Below are positions 48,901-56,592 of a stretch of 64,000 nt of DNA, piece after piece. The notes beneath the pieces were generated by a model that was given only the letters and a program-made list of their open reading frames with translations, was not told where the DNA came from and ran no database searches. The position numbers and the translations under genes are program-made. Position 1 is the stretch's first letter. Each line of letters begins with the position of its first letter. This stretch comes from Mermis nigrescens (lineage: Eukaryota; Nematoda; Enoplea; Mermithida; Mermithidae): contig JAVLUZ010000760.1 of the NCBI GenBank assembly GCA_036768485.1, positions 113,597 to 177,596 on the forward strand, given 5' to 3'.

Positions 48901-50813
48901 TTTGGATACTATCGAAATGATTTGGCGCAAGACCCCTGTCAGAAAATGCTGCACGACAAACTTACTCGTAAATAAGGAAGAAAATGGGAAACGCGCTTGA
49001 GGGAGGGCTCGCAAAAAAATAAGTAAAAGCGTCGTTGCCATACCAAGGCGTACAGTCTTTAGGGGTTAGGGGGGTATGCACCCCCCCTCCCCGAGAAACC
49101 AAAATAACCCCCTTCCCAGAATTCAATTTTTGGAATTTTTTGTTTTTTCGCAATTTTTTGATGCCAATGGATAGTGCTCGATGAGAAACGTTGAAAAATG
49201 GTGTTTTTTCGCCATACCACCATTTTTACGGCCATTTTTCGATCTTTGAAAAATCTTGCACCCCTGATAATTTTGTTGCCGCCCACCCATGGTCGTTGCG
49301 ATCGAAAGCTCGCGTTAAGAATAAAATGGCGATATTTTTTCAGTCAGTCGAGCTTCAGCGCGAGTTCTAGCCACGACTTTGCATTTAACATGGAGGCGTT
49401 GACCGAGTACCTGAAGCGGCGCCGCCTGGCCTCCCCCACTTGCCCCTTCTACAACGTGGACGTGCTGCACTACGAGGTGCAGGCCGACCGCGCGTCCACT
49501 TTGTGGGACCAGTGTCGGGCGGTGCCCCTCACCCTTAGGTCTTTTTGCAAGCGACCCCAACCCGACCAACTCGACCTCGTCGTCCATTTCGCCTATAACG
49601 CCAACTGTCTCTGCCTTCAAAACGCCAAGCCGCCCATAACCGACGTCTCGTTCTGCACGCAGGTCGGCGCCACCGTATTGCAGGCGCAACTCAAACCAGA
49701 CGGACTTTGGTATCGATTTTTTCTTACGTATTTTTCGCCTCTTTTACATTTTGATGACTTTTCGTTTTTTCAACACGTATTATTCTTCATCATGACGCTG
49801 GTAAGCTTTATCCGTTCTCGAACTCACCTATCGGTACTTGCTTACATAATCCTGTGGGGTTTCAACCTAGGAACGAGGTTTTCACCATACCTGGGCGTGG
49901 GGGGTTTGGGGGTATGCACCCCTCCCCCGAAACCAAAATAACCCCAGAATTCAATTTTTAAGATTTTTTTATTTTTTCGCAATTTTTTTATGCCAATGGA
50001 TGTAGCTCGATGGGAAACGTTGAAAAATGGTGTTTTTCCGCCATAGCACCACCATTTTTAAGGCCATTTTTTGACCTTTGAAAAAATCTTGCACCTCCCT
50101 CCCAAAACTTTGATGCCCCCCACCTGTGGTTTTCACTCCCCCACGAATTTTCGATTTTCCAAAAAATCGTAGAAAGGATGTCGTTTTAAGCGTTTTTAGC
50201 CATCTTTTGGCTCTAATGTGTCCAATTTGCCTCATTTTTGGCTATATTTGGTTCAATATACTTTATATTTTTACGGAATTTCTATATTTTTGTAGTTCTA
50301 GAAATGAAGAGATTCGTCAAAATTGCAAAAAATGGTGTTTTAGACGCATATTCGTCTCTTTTTAAGCCAAAAAAAGGGTACTTTACGACAATTTTTTTTC
50401 GCTTTCGTTACTCCTCCGGATCCCCATGCTACGTACGCACGCGTGGGTACGCGCATTGCACGTATATCATTCTGACTGCATTTCTTACGACTTACGGTAC
50501 CTATATAAAATTAGAATATAAATGATTTAGGGATAAAGATAGAGTGATTTGGAAGGTGGGCGACGTGGTCGCGTCGGCGTCGTCCGACCAAAAACGCCCC
50601 GCGAACGCGCTGAAGGCGCGGCTTACTTTGGCTCCGTCTTCGGGAGTCGGCGACCAGCCGCCGCCCGGGCCCACCAGCGCCCAATTCACCGTCGGCGACG
50701 CTTTGATCTCCGGCACGAGAATCAGTCTCGAGTCTTGCCGGCGCTTCCGGCTTTCCTTACTCAAAACCAAAGTGTTAGCCGGCCGATACTTATCCGAGCC
50801 GCAGATCCGATAA
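27919..50813 (+). CDS. FCHO: FCHO (FCHO1/2-type F-BAR and mu-homology endocytic adaptor), 17 exons recognised
   Basis: Endocytic nucleator. The F-BAR dimer binds PI(4,5)P2-rich curved membrane, the linker activates AP-2, and the C-terminal mu-homology domain binds Eps15/intersectin-type partners. Exons: 27919-27948, 29132-29301, 29689-29827, 32167-32344, 33000-33079, 34125-34223, 34769-34865, 35856-36122, 37158-37310, 38390-38538, 39525-39621, 40182-40306, 40623-40938, ~41757-41893, 42124-42285, 49344-49709, 50531-50813. Exons 1-7 form the F-BAR (residues 1-264: FWGEKHNGFSVLLHN, GPAWTCVRATLDK, YKMYVEKYAKIRDLFEEKM, KGTGSERP). Exons 8-13 form a polar Ser/Pro/acidic linker. Exons 14-17 form the mu-homology domain (AALTETVHALFK, FYNVDVLHYEV, VLAGRYLSE). 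About 950 residues, against 810-890 in vertebrates. The phase at exon 14 is unresolved, and the tail of exon 13 is uncertain. Confidence 0.92.
28317..28576. repeat. GC-ended repeat in FCHO intron 1
   Basis: GAGGGCGGCCGCCCTCTGAT at 28317, followed by a segment matching 7300-7420 (GTAAGATAATGCA, AAAATCGCATG). It leads into the family B copy that starts at about 28577. Boundaries not resolved. Confidence 0.55.
28577..28870 (-). mobile_element. MITE family B copy (reverse)
   Basis: CACCTGGGCGTGGGGTTTGG at the left, CCAATGGATAGTGCTTGATG in the middle and TTGCTGCCCACGTATGG at the right. The internal CCAGAAACCAAAATACC motif is tandemly amplified (28620-28680). Confidence 0.8.
29132..29301 (+). CDS. 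FCHO: FCHO exon 2
   Basis: Acceptor GTTTAG|GGT. Encodes GEKHNGFSVLLHNATKVGQV, then LLMEEEYQKHTSKLA, the first F-BAR helices (family: GFDVLYHNMKHGQ, EEAYSRSMTKLA). Donor AG|GTCAGT, phase 2. Confidence 0.95.
29395..29576. mobile_element. MITE family C copy
   Basis: CGGGCGCGTAGCTGGCCGTC at the left and a degenerate AAGATACATGCCTG at the right. Flanks TAGATGTA and TAGAAATG are only partly alike. Sits in FCHO intron 2. Confidence 0.75.
29689..29827 (+). CDS. FCHO: FCHO exon 3
   Basis: Acceptor TGTAGTAG|C. Encodes FGPAWTCVRATLDKVQNAQV, then LVQKLQEACKDAARYVDE, a central F-BAR helix (family: FAPVWDVFKTSTEKL, LVRKLQELIKEVQKY). Phase 0 at CAG|GTAAAA. Confidence 0.95.
29828..30515. other. FCHO intron 3, left part
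   Basis: Intron sequence with a repeat-like block at 29885-30200 (a GTGAAACGCCGAAAATG half-hairpin at 30075). No gene seen. Confidence 0.45.
30516..32070. mobile_element. hAT-like element in FCHO intron 3 (TIR YAGTGATGAAACG)
   Basis: TAGTGATGAAACG at 30516 is inverted as CGTTTCATCACTG ending at 32070. Both ends carry ATCCGGATCC-type subterminal repeats in inverted arrangement (30548-30600; 32010-32060). Flanks TTATTTAA and ATATTAAA share 6 of 8 bases, weak in AT-rich DNA. Family A fragments lie inside (30650-31210). No transposase recognised. Confidence 0.65.
32167..32344 (+). CDS. FCHO: FCHO exon 4
   Basis: Acceptor CGTTAG|TTG. Encodes LQKAKETYATRCIEHERLRK, the F-BAR helix that in the family reads [20 protein letters not shown]. 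Donor G|GTATGA, phase 1. Confidence 0.96.
32345..32999. other. FCHO intron 4
   Basis: 655 bp with no recognised repeat or gene. Confidence 0.6.
33000..33079 (+). CDS. FCHO: FCHO exon 5
   Basis: Acceptor TTCGCAG|GT. Encodes EEYKMYVEKYAKIRDLFEEK, matching the family's TYKLYVEKYALAKADFEQK. Phase 0 at CAG|GTACGT. Confidence 0.95.
33594..33770. mobile_element. MITE family C copy with perfect 8-bp duplication
   Basis: CGGGCGCGTAGCT at the left and AGCTACGTGCCTG at the right. Flanks TGTATCTA (33586-33593) and TGTATCTA (33771-33778) are identical. 177 bp in FCHO intron 5. Confidence 0.92.
34125..34223 (+). CDS. FCHO: FCHO exon 6
   Basis: Acceptor CATTTTAG|AAC. Encodes NFEIFESTHLSRMKQLMIDF, matching the family's FQDIEETHLIHIKEII. 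Phase 0 at GAT|GTATAT. Confidence 0.92.
34769..34865 (+). CDS. FCHO: FCHO exon 7
   Basis: Acceptor CGTCCAG|ATT. Encodes STDDLIAKFALEKGTGSERP, equivalent to TVESLIQKFAESKGTGKERP at the end of the F-BAR. Donor A|GTAATA, phase 1. Confidence 0.96.
34866..35855. other. FCHO intron 7
   Basis: 990 bp. Contains a C-rich MITE-like fragment at 35490-35660 and TCGATTCGGTTTAA motifs repeated at 35433, 35816 and nearby. No gene seen. Confidence 0.5.
35856..36122 (+). CDS. FCHO: FCHO exon 8 (linker)
   Basis: Acceptor TTTGCAG|AG. Encodes PILFEEPDLGTISPSEERGS, a Ser/Pro/acidic stretch, and ends APPKKMSLWLPG, matching KRKTFALPGI that follows the F-BAR in FCHO2. Of two possible donors, LPG|GTATAC was chosen because it fits exon 9 in phase 1. 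Confidence 0.88.
36183..36352. mobile_element. MITE family C copy
   Basis: CAGGCACGTAGCTGGCCGTC at the left and AGATACGCGCCTG at the right, with the family's GGGGGACTAAGCCC and CCCACCATTCCCCCC blocks. 170 bp in FCHO intron 8, 60 bp after exon 8. The flanks do not match clearly. Confidence 0.82.
36353..37157. other. Rest of FCHO intron 8
   Basis: About 800 bp without recognised coding or repeat content. Confidence 0.5.
37158..37310 (+). CDS. FCHO: FCHO exon 9 (linker)
   Basis: Acceptor TTTCTAG|GC, phase 1. Encodes RMFKGSSSTGNGVKTAMTPA, then DDLLTGAAPLEALQ, a low-complexity linker ending in a Gly run. Donor G|GTTAGT. Placed by phase and codon-like composition; sequence similarity is weak. Confidence 0.75.
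37766..38190. repeat. Dispersed repeat F, copy 2 (uninterrupted)
   Basis: Matches 933-1220 plus 2030-2163 without the ~820-bp insert. It includes GGCGGCGCTATGCGCTGG and ends CCTGGCTACGCCTATGG. Lies in FCHO intron 9. Confidence 0.75.
38390..38538 (+). CDS. FCHO: FCHO exon 10 (linker)
   Basis: Acceptor GAACAG|GA. Encodes FLRKVISHSRDATHWGSGKK, then AAEEIDDNLSPSE. It ends before GAG|GCAAGA, a GC donor that keeps phase 0 with exon 11. No GT donor keeps the frame before the TAA at 38551. Confidence 0.8.
38852..39016. mobile_element. MITE family C copy with perfect 8-bp duplication
   Basis: CAGGCACGTAGCTCTGGGG at the left and GGCCAGCTCTGTGCCTG at the right. Flanks ACTATCTC (38844-38851) and ACTATCTC (39017-39024) are identical. 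165 bp in FCHO intron 10. Confidence 0.92.
39525..39621 (+). CDS. FCHO: FCHO exon 11 (linker, acidic Ser cluster)
   Basis: Acceptor CTCTTAG|TTG. Encodes SAENNREDSSSDDD, like the SSSDSDSEDEE cluster of FCHO2 just before the KKYRIEIKP motif. Donor G|GTAATT, phase 1. Confidence 0.88.
39778..40041 (+). mobile_element. MITE family B copy with 8-bp duplication
   Basis: CATACGTGGGCAGCAAGAAA at the left and CGCCCAGGTGTC at the right. Flanks CACGCGGC and CACGTGGC, 7 of 8 identical. 264 bp in FCHO intron 11. Confidence 0.87.
40182..40306 (+). CDS. FCHO: FCHO exon 12
   Basis: Acceptor AATAGAG|AT (the second of two adjacent AGs, the one that keeps frame). Encodes FAKRFNFKIRN, then ASIEQLRDAVKEINFSV. 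These match KKYRIEIKP and ASLDELKVSIGNITLSP of FCHO2. Phase 0 at AGC|GTAAAG. Confidence 0.92.
40623..40938 (+). CDS. FCHO: FCHO exon 13 (GC-rich linker)
   Basis: Acceptor TTTGCCAG|AAT in phase 0. Encodes NWTLKSSSRPNVGLQKNDPW, then a Gly/Ala run from a CGG-type repeat and an Arg/Gly-rich tail to donor C|GTAAGT. All three frames stay open for much of this GC-rich stretch, so the tail after the CGG repeat is uncertain. An indel there would change the phase into exon 14. Confidence 0.7.
41009..41715. mobile_element. hAT-type MITE in FCHO intron 13 (TIR CAGGGGCGGATTTAGG)
   Basis: The left end CAGGGGCGGATTTAGGTGAG pairs with the right end CTAGATTCACCACCG. Flanks TTCATTAG (41001-41008) and TACATTAG (41716-41723), 7 of 8 identical. 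707 bp. The interior holds a GGCGGCCGC palindrome near the left end and no coding sequence. Confidence 0.8.
41757..41893 (+). CDS. FCHO: FCHO exon 14 (start of mu-homology domain)
   Basis: The frame beginning TCG at 41758 encodes PPVADYPIAAALTETVHALF, then KSHDD, a clear match to LPVAVALTESVNAYFKG that opens the FCHO mu-homology domain. The acceptor is probably TTTTAAG|C at 41756; alternatives are 41801 and 41811. The donor is at 41893|GTATGA or 41902|GTATGT. The phase is one base short on each side (see findings). The exon is real by homology, but its edges are not settled. Confidence 0.8.
42124..42285 (+). CDS. FCHO: FCHO exon 15
   Basis: Acceptor ATTTTAG|T. Encodes CAIKVYGSLTLSFPSAVVQA, then RIKAIVPNCSALPK, matching CIVKITGDMTMSFPSGIIKV and LEQILPNAQLV. 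Donor AA|GTACGT, phase 2. Confidence 0.94.
43490..43740. repeat. 48-49-bp minisatellite
   Basis: CATATTTTTGATGTTTT recurs at 43562, 43611, 43659 and 43707, giving a 48-49 bp period. Degenerate units extend left to about 43310. Confidence 0.85.
43790..44175. repeat. 51-bp minisatellite, about 7 copies
   Basis: CTTATAGCATTGCCTATC recurs at 43848, 43899, 43950, 44001, 44052, 44103 and 44153, a strict 51-bp period (the last 50). Because 51 is a multiple of three, the minus strand has a fortuitous 17-residue repeat ORF. I do not regard it as a gene. Confidence 0.92.
45881..46551. other. FCHO intron 15, between family D and the MITE pair
   Basis: Contains GGTCAGTTGCCATTCTGGGG (45890), shared with 12700 and inverted at 21070, and CAAAAATGGCGAAAAAAC at 46400. 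No coding match found for its short open frames. Confidence 0.45.
46552..47099. mobile_element. Two MITE family B copies, head to head, sharing GTCGGGAC
   Basis: The copy at 46560-46820 (forward) and the copy at 46829-47091 (reverse) are separated and flanked by GTCGGGAC at 46552-46559, 46821-46828 and 47092-47099. The three identical 8-bp sites show that the second element inserted at the target duplication made by the first. Confidence 0.93.
47358..47850. repeat. Fragment related to the 4613 MITE
   Basis: CGGACCCGTATCCTGGATTT with a following CGGGCGGGGGTAGC at 47358, then GAGCGATTTTGAGCGG and an AGCGCGAAGCGCC hairpin at 47768, as in the interior of 4613-5401. The right terminus is degenerate. 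Confidence 0.6.
47851..49055. other. FCHO intron 15, distal part
   Basis: Contains several TTTAACCCG/AACCTTGGGTT motifs (47860-48440) and a CGGCGCTTTGTGCCG hairpin at 48732. No exon is required, since exon 15 joins exon 16 in phase. Confidence 0.45.
49060..49291 (-). mobile_element. MITE family B copy immediately upstream of FCHO exon 16
   Basis: GGGGGGTATGCACCCC at the left, CCAATGGATAGTGCTCGATG in the middle and GCCGCCCACCCATG at the right. The distal TIR is truncated. It ends 52 bp before the exon 16 acceptor. Confidence 0.8.
49344..49709 (+). CDS. FCHO: FCHO exon 16 (mu-homology core)
   Basis: Acceptor TTTTTTCAG|T completes the codon split in exon 15. Encodes FNMEALTEYLKRR, then CPFYNVDVLHYEV and LDLVVHFAYNANCL. 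These match MQAVTVYLKKL, ASYYNVDVLKYQV and LRVDYKYNPEAM of the family. It ends KPDGL plus TG at donor TG|GTATCG, phase 2. GC-rich against its surroundings. Confidence 0.95.
49886..50128 (-). mobile_element. MITE family B copy with perfect 8-bp duplication
   Basis: CATACCTGGGCGTGGGGGGT at the left and CCCCCCACCTGTG at the right. Flanks GTTTTCAC (49878-49885) and GTTTTCAC (50129-50136) are identical. In FCHO intron 16. Confidence 0.92.
50531..50813 (+). CDS. FCHO: FCHO exon 17 (terminal)
   Basis: Acceptor GATTTAG|G gives a Trp codon with exon 16 and then DKDRVIWKVGDVVAS; the nearer acceptor at 50541 would create a stop. Continues LKARLTLAPSSG, PTSAQFTVGDALISGTRISL and ends FRLSLLKTKVLAGRYLSE before TAA. 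This matches YRLSLIKKRFATGRYLAD at the FCHO2 end. Confidence 0.96.
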
Positions 50814-50917
50814 TTATACTGTAAACGATATTTAAATTATGCGTACGTGGTATATACTAACTTTTATGGCGGTATAGAGTTTTATCATTTTAGCCGTATT
50901 ATGCTTCCGTTTTATTC

Positions 50918-50923
50918 AATAAA
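50918..50923 (+). terminator. FCHO: FCHO polyadenylation signal
   Basis: AATAAA 104 bp after the FCHO stop codon. Confidence 0.7.
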
Positions 50924-52590
50924 GCGTTCTTTCGTTCGTTTAGCGCAATATTAGGTTTCTTATAATTTTACATAGCCGGATCCGATAAAAAATGCCAGGA
51001 GCCGAGCCAATGAAGACCGACTGTCGATTTCAACATTAAGTATCCCCAGAGAACCCCGCTCTAAGTCTCGAAAACATTCGCGTGTAAACATGCTGGAACT
51101 AGGAGACGATCTAAGAGAATTCGAGAAATCCGACCATCGATGTGATAAGTCAAAAATTAAGACCCTGAAAATATATGCGATCTAGTGTAGTTTTTGATGC
51201 TAGGAATGAAAAGGACGGTTATTTTGCGCGAGTCTTCAATCTAAAGGGTTGAGTTAAACGATTTGTAACGACGAGAGGATCTTTACATCTTAAATAAGGA
51301 GGAACGAGCTTAGTAACGCATTTTGAATGAAAAATCGAGGGCAGGTTGATGATGTCAAAACCTTTATTCTTAAAAATAAGTCGAAAAAACCTTGGGGTAT
51401 ACTCAGTTTTCATCAGCGAGGTGGGTTTTTAGAGCCCATAAATTTGAAATTTTTTAATGTTTCGCAATATTCATCAAAAGAAAAGATTATATATGACCAA
51501 TCTTAATGATGACGGTTCTTTGCGTCCATGACCACGATGATTACGCTGAATACGGAACTCGTGGCTAAAATGGATAGCCTGCTCAGTGCCATTCATGGAG
51601 AGATTGCCAATACCAGTCATGTTGTCATTTAGGCTGAAAGGGGAGATCGTTTAAACTGATTTAATCCAGAAAAGTTCCCTTTAGAGAATATTAGATGGCT
51701 CCGAGACGAGTTTTTGTCAATAGCAGAGTGCAAACTTTTTCACAAAAAATTGTGTAGCATAATACAAAGTCAGTTTTTTTGTGAGTTTTTTGGAAGTGCT
51801 ATTGTATGCAATGTACATAAATAGCTAATGCTAATTCTGACATAGCAAAAAACGGTGCAGTAGTTTTAGTAATATTTCACACAGCAGTTAACAAACATCT
51901 TCATTTTGTTCGATAAGCTGTTTAAAAACTTGCTTAATAAGTGACTTTAGCCTTTTTAAAGAATCGGCAGATAGGAAATTACTGATATTTTGGTTTTGAC
52001 GTAGAATTTCCGTTTTTTAACGAATATTAAAACTTTTTAACTCGTACCTTTCTCAGCGGTAAAAGTAAAGTGAAACAAATACTTCAACACAATTGACGTT
52101 CAGTAGTTTTTGCAAAAAGGTTTGCATTTCTTGCTGACAAAAAACAAATTATTTAAAATTTAGAAGTGTTAAGTGACAATTCACAAATAAGACACCCTTG
52201 GTTGGTTGCTGATGTGAAAACATTATCATAAATTTTGAAAATAACTAAAATTGGGGCAATGTAAAGCAATTTATTTTAGTCAATGGCTGCTTTACTCACG
52301 ACAACAACTATTGCAACGATTATTTATAATTTTTTGTCCAAATGAGCTATACCTACAGTAACACTTAATTGAAAACAATAAAAAATTGACTCTGCTATGT
52401 ACAGTAATTTTTGTGAAAAATTTGTAATCATTGACAATAAATCAATTTTCATACGAATTATATAACATAATGATGCGTGAGCATAAGGTACCTACTTGTT
52501 CAATTATAGTCTGTTTCACCCAACTTCGGTCATAAATTTCAAAACCATCTCTGACAATAAGCTGACAGATTGCGATTATAATATTGATCT
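50924..52590. other. Intergenic, no gene recognised
   Basis: AT-rich stretch with short open frames only; no repeat family placed. Confidence 0.5.
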
Positions 52591-52594
52591 AATC

Positions 52595-52740
52595 GTAGGT
52601 AGCGCGATAGCGCTACCTATAATATACTTGGCCATCCTTTTTTCTTATATGTTTATCACAGCGAGTGCGAAATTTGTGTCCCCTAGGTGCGGTTTTTTTA
52701 ATCGATAAATAATTAAAAAAATTCGATGCCCGTCTTTTTT
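52595..52740. repeat. Dispersed repeat, copy 1
   Basis: TAGGTAGCGCGATAGCGCTA, then CCTATAATATACTTGG, and GGTGCGGTTTTTTTAA further on. Matches 56593-56740. Confidence 0.75.
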
Positions 52741-52914
52741 TTGTTTACACTCAATACCGAGTTAGCAATGGGAGGGCCAATTTTTTCAAATGTTGCCCCC
52801 GAGTTGTAGATTACGAATCTGAACTTAAAATTTCTTTACACTCATTAGTTGTTACACGAAAGTGTAAAGTATACGTGTTTTTTACTCTTTGCATGTCCTT
52901 CAGCTTATCTAAAT

Positions 52915-53605
52915 TAGGGTGCCCAGATACCTTTGGTCCAAAATCGGGACGTTTGAAAAAAGTAGTACTTTTTCAAAATAACGTTTATTACTACAATAAA
53001 AGATCAAATTCACACGTATGTATTAACTCTTAGACGATATCTGATTCAGCAAATTTTCGTCACCCAAAATCTTTTAATGCATTTCACCACACGATAAAGA
53101 ATAATTTATTTTAATTTGAAGCAAGCATTTCACCGTTTTATTATTCAATCGATTTCGATCGTCTGTCCACTGTTTTTTGCACAGGGAAAATACCGTTCCA
53201 CAGCCAGCGTTTGATGTAGGAATCAAAAAAATTATGCAACTAGAGTTTCCAAATCAACAAATTTTTTGGTATGAAACAAAGTGGACCATTTGTAAATCAA
53301 TCGGCAAATTATTAAATTCATCAGAAGAAGCTTCCAATAATGAGTTTAACTCATTTGTTTTATCAAACAAATAATCTTTCATGACAATATCTGGCAATAA
53401 ATATTCAGCCGACTTTCGAACTTCGTCATATTTAATATTAGCTCTTATATTTATTATTAGCTTGATTATCTTAAAATTTTCGAAAAGTTCAGGACAAATC
53501 AGGTTGGAAACCCGAATTTCAGGACAAAATCAGGACATTTTTAGAATCAGGACGAGCTTATAAAAATCAGTACAATCCTGATAAAATCAGTACATCTGGG
53601 CACCA
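52915..53605 (-). mobile_element. hAT element relic (TIR TAGGGTGCCCAGAT) with perfect 8-bp duplication
   Basis: The left end TAGGGTGCCCAGAT pairs with the right end ATCTGGGCACCA. Flanks ATCTAAAT (52907-52914) and ATCTAAAT (53606-53613) are identical. Near the right end ATCAGGAC/ATCAGTAC motifs repeat. It encodes a transposase C-terminal fragment on the minus strand, so it is a deletion derivative of an autonomous hAT. Confidence 0.92.
53074..53440 (-). pseudogene. hAT transposase C-terminal (dimerisation domain) remnant
   Basis: The minus-strand frame from about 53440 reads KYDEVRKSAEYLLPDIVMKD. After one internal TGA it continues in the same frame with IPTSNAGCGTVFSLCKKQWT, then DDRNRLN and a stop at 53074. 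The SNAxxExVFS and DxRNRL blocks are the hallmark of the hAT C-terminal dimerisation region; here the usual Glu/Arg after Cys is replaced. The catalytic DDE part is missing. Confidence 0.85.
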
Positions 53606-54721
53606 ATCTAAATCCATTTTGGTTTTTGTGCAGTCCAATTAGTTTTATAATGTAGAAGGTTGCAATATCTCAAAAGCGAATTTTTTCTCTTTTAACGCAA
53701 TATTTCTTGATCTGTGATCGTTTTAGTGTAAAGGGTTCGAGACGAAAAACGAAATTCCTCCAGCTACTCCGCTAAGTAGGCGGAACATACTAATTATGCT
53801 TAAAATTTGCCCTTACCTTAGCGTTACAGATCTCAGTTTATTTTGTTTCGATACACCCAATATTGCGGTATTAGCACAAGTGTAAAGTTTACACCGAGAA
53901 ACACTTTTCCGCTCAGAGCATTGGATATCAAACAATTTGCGGAGGGCCAATTTTTAAAAAAATTGTTGATCCTCAATTGTAGATTACGAATCTGGCCTTA
54001 AAATTTCTTTACACTCAATGGTTGTTGCACAAAAGTGTAAAGTATACGGGTTTTTTACTGTTAGCGTATCCTAAAGCTTATCTAACTCAATTTTGGTTTC
54101 TGTGCAGTCCAATTGGTTTTATAATGTAGCGGGTTACAATATCTTAAAACGTAAAATTTTTTCTCTCTTAAGGCAATATTTCTCGATCTGTGATCGTTTT
54201 AGTGTAAGGGTTCGAGACGAAAAACGAAATTTCTTCAGCTACTCCACTAAGTAGGCGGAACATGCTAATTATGCTTAAAATGCGTCCTGACCTTAGCATT
54301 ACAAATCCTATCTTATTTTGTTTATATACACCCAATATTGCATTATTAGCGCAAGTGTAAAATTTACACTAAGAAGCACTTTTCCGCCCAGAGCATTGGG
54401 TATCAAACAATTTGCAGAGGGCCAATTTTTTTAAATGTTGCCCCTGAGTTGTAAATTACGAATCTGACCTTAAAATTTCTTTACACTCAATGGTTGTTGC
54501 GCAAAAGTGTAAAGTATACAGGTTTTTTACTGTTAGCGTGTCCTACAAGCTTATCTAGCTCAATTTTGGTTTCTGTGCAGTCCAATTAGTTTTATAATGT
54601 AGAGGACTACAGTATCTCAAAATAAAATTTTTTCTCTTTTAACGCAATATTTCTTGATCTGTGATGATTTTAGTGTAAAGAATTCGAGACGAAAAAAGAA
54701 ATTTCTTCAGCTACTTGCACC

Positions 54722-54755
54722 CTCCAGAATTTTGGCGCTGCCCACCTATGGATAT
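54722..54755 (-). repeat. MITE family B end fragment
   Basis: TCCAGAATTTTGGCGCTGCC, then CACCTATGG, the B terminus only, between the tandem array and the next element. Confidence 0.7.
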
Positions 54756-54785
54756 ATTGCCAGAATTATTAAATAAAAGAAGGGA

Positions 54786-55446
54786 ACTAGCAAAGAAAAA
54801 TGCTCCGATGGAACAAAAAAGGTAAATATACTTGAATTTCTTCATTGTTAAGGTTGTAAAAGGAGGGGACTAGTGAAAATTCCCCTACATACGCAGAAGC
54901 CATAGGAGTGTGTCTAAACAGTTAGACTTCCCCTAAACAACGCAAAAATCGAAGTATATTCTGCGGCCTGTGAAAAATGAGGTGTAGTCACAAAGCTTAT
55001 TTAAGTGTTTCGCAAAAGAGCACTGATAGACACTATAAAAAATCATAAAGACTACATTAAATAATCAATGTATTATTTATTTAATGAAATCTTGATCTTC
55101 CATAATGCTCTAGAGTAAAAGATAATAGTGTAAACTTTACACCTACATGTCCAAAGTTTTCGTGAAAAATCACAAAAAAATTTCTATAAATTTTTCAAAA
55201 TAAAGTAATTAAAATACTCGCCATCGTAATCGAAATTACTACGGAAAATCTGCAGAAACGCGCATAGGCCGCAGAATATACTTCGATTTTTGCGTTGTTT
55301 AGGGGAAAACTAACTGTGTAGCACATTCCTATGGCTTCTGCGCGTGTAGGGAAATTTTCCCTAGTCCCTTCTTTACATCTTTAACAATGAAAAAATTCAA
55401 GTATATTTACGTTTTTTATTCCATCGGAGCATTTTTCTTTGCTAGT
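54786..55446. mobile_element. Long-inverted-repeat element, family E copy 1
   Basis: ACTAGCAAAGAAAAATGCTC at the left is inverted at the right (ending CTTTGCTAGT). The arms are about 180 bp (54786-54965; 55265-55446) and include TTTTTGCGTTG and AGAATATACTTCGATTT boxes. The centre is about 300 bp and non-coding. No target duplication seen. Confidence 0.9.
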
Positions 55447-55599
55447 ATATAATTATCGTAACCCTCGGCTTACTGCCGATGAAAATTCTTAGAATTTATG
55501 CATGAAGTTATGTAGCGGGTTACAATATAGGTTACGCCTTTTTCGCCTTAAATACTGAATAACTCATCATAAACTTATTCGCTAGTGCTCTTAATTAGC

Positions 55600-56590
55600 C
55601 AGATTGTAGATCAGTGTTCGCTACATTTGATATAGCAAAACCTTATAGGAAAATCACATCTGATACCGAGTGATTGCAAGAAGAATAGGGTGGCAAATTC
55701 AGACCTGCAGTGGAGTGAATTTGCCACCCCTAAAGAAAACGCAGAATATGATGCTCTACGCGTTGAAAAATTGGCAAACACATTCAGATGGATGATATGA
55801 ATAGTAAAAACCCATAGAATCGGCCTCTGGAACGTTTTTATGGTAGAAAGAACGACATGATAGTATCTCTAGGTTGAAATTGCCACCCCTAGGAAATTAC
55901 AAAAAAATCAATGATGGCACTGCAGTGTACCCTTACTCATGCAATATTGTAGCTAAAAAAGTTTTTCGATCAAGCAAAGGAAATTTTGATAGTTTAACGC
56001 GAATTTATTGATTAGAGATGCCGGGCCGAAATTGCCACCCCTACTTTGCTATAAAGTTTAAATGTCAGAAAATTTTCATCAATAGCATTTTCTAAGGTAA
56101 AAATTATCATAGTTTTGATATAACTGTAAAAAGGACTATATTCTTCATCGACCTAATGCGCTACTTGTACACTTTTGAGTTGGTAAAATATCAATCAAAA
56201 AACCTAGTTTCAAAAAAATCGAAAAAAATGACAACGGAATCGGGTGTGCGCTTGCCAGAATGAAGTTACTGCAGTAATTGACTGAATTGAAGCATTAAAT
56301 ATACAGTAAACATAACATTCGGGTCAAAAAAGCCAAATAACTTACTGCTTGGCAGGGGCGGCGAATTAGGACCGAAGTGACAATTTATACGTAGTTGACG
56401 GTGATTGGTGGAAAAGTTTCATGCATGTAGCATGCAACGATGCAGCCGTTGATATAGTGTAATACAAGTACACATGCGGAGTTTTTTATAAACACCTGTT
56501 TTGAGCCATATTTGTAAAACTGTCGAATTGTGCAACTGCAAAGATTTTTCCGACAATTTTTTACAAAAATGTGCTCTGCCTGCAAAGACA
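55600..56590. other. Intergenic with repeated TTGCCACCCCT motif
   Basis: GCCACCCCTA-type motifs at 55721, 55881 and 56034 in otherwise AT-rich sequence. No gene recognised. Confidence 0.5.
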
Positions 56591-56592
56591 TA

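Larger units (their letters stand above)
52772..54716. repeat. ~473-bp tandem array (about 2.6 units) interrupted by a hAT relic
   Basis: GAGGGCCAATTTTT marks unit starts at 52772, 53942 and 54417. Units 2 to 3 are 475 bp apart. Units 1 to 2 are 1170 bp apart, which becomes 471 bp after removing the 691-bp insertion and its 8-bp duplication. Each unit includes TTTCTTTACACTCA, AAGTGTAAAGTATAC and GATCTGTGATCGTTTTAGTG. Confidence 0.9.

Noticed and set aside
49315..49689. 124-codon minus-strand ORF
   Set aside because: Shadow of GC-rich exon 16 on the opposite strand; no recognisable motif.
49198..49941. 247-codon ORF taken as one protein
   Set aside because: Only 49344-49709 is coding (FCHO exon 16). 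The ends read through MITE family B on both sides.
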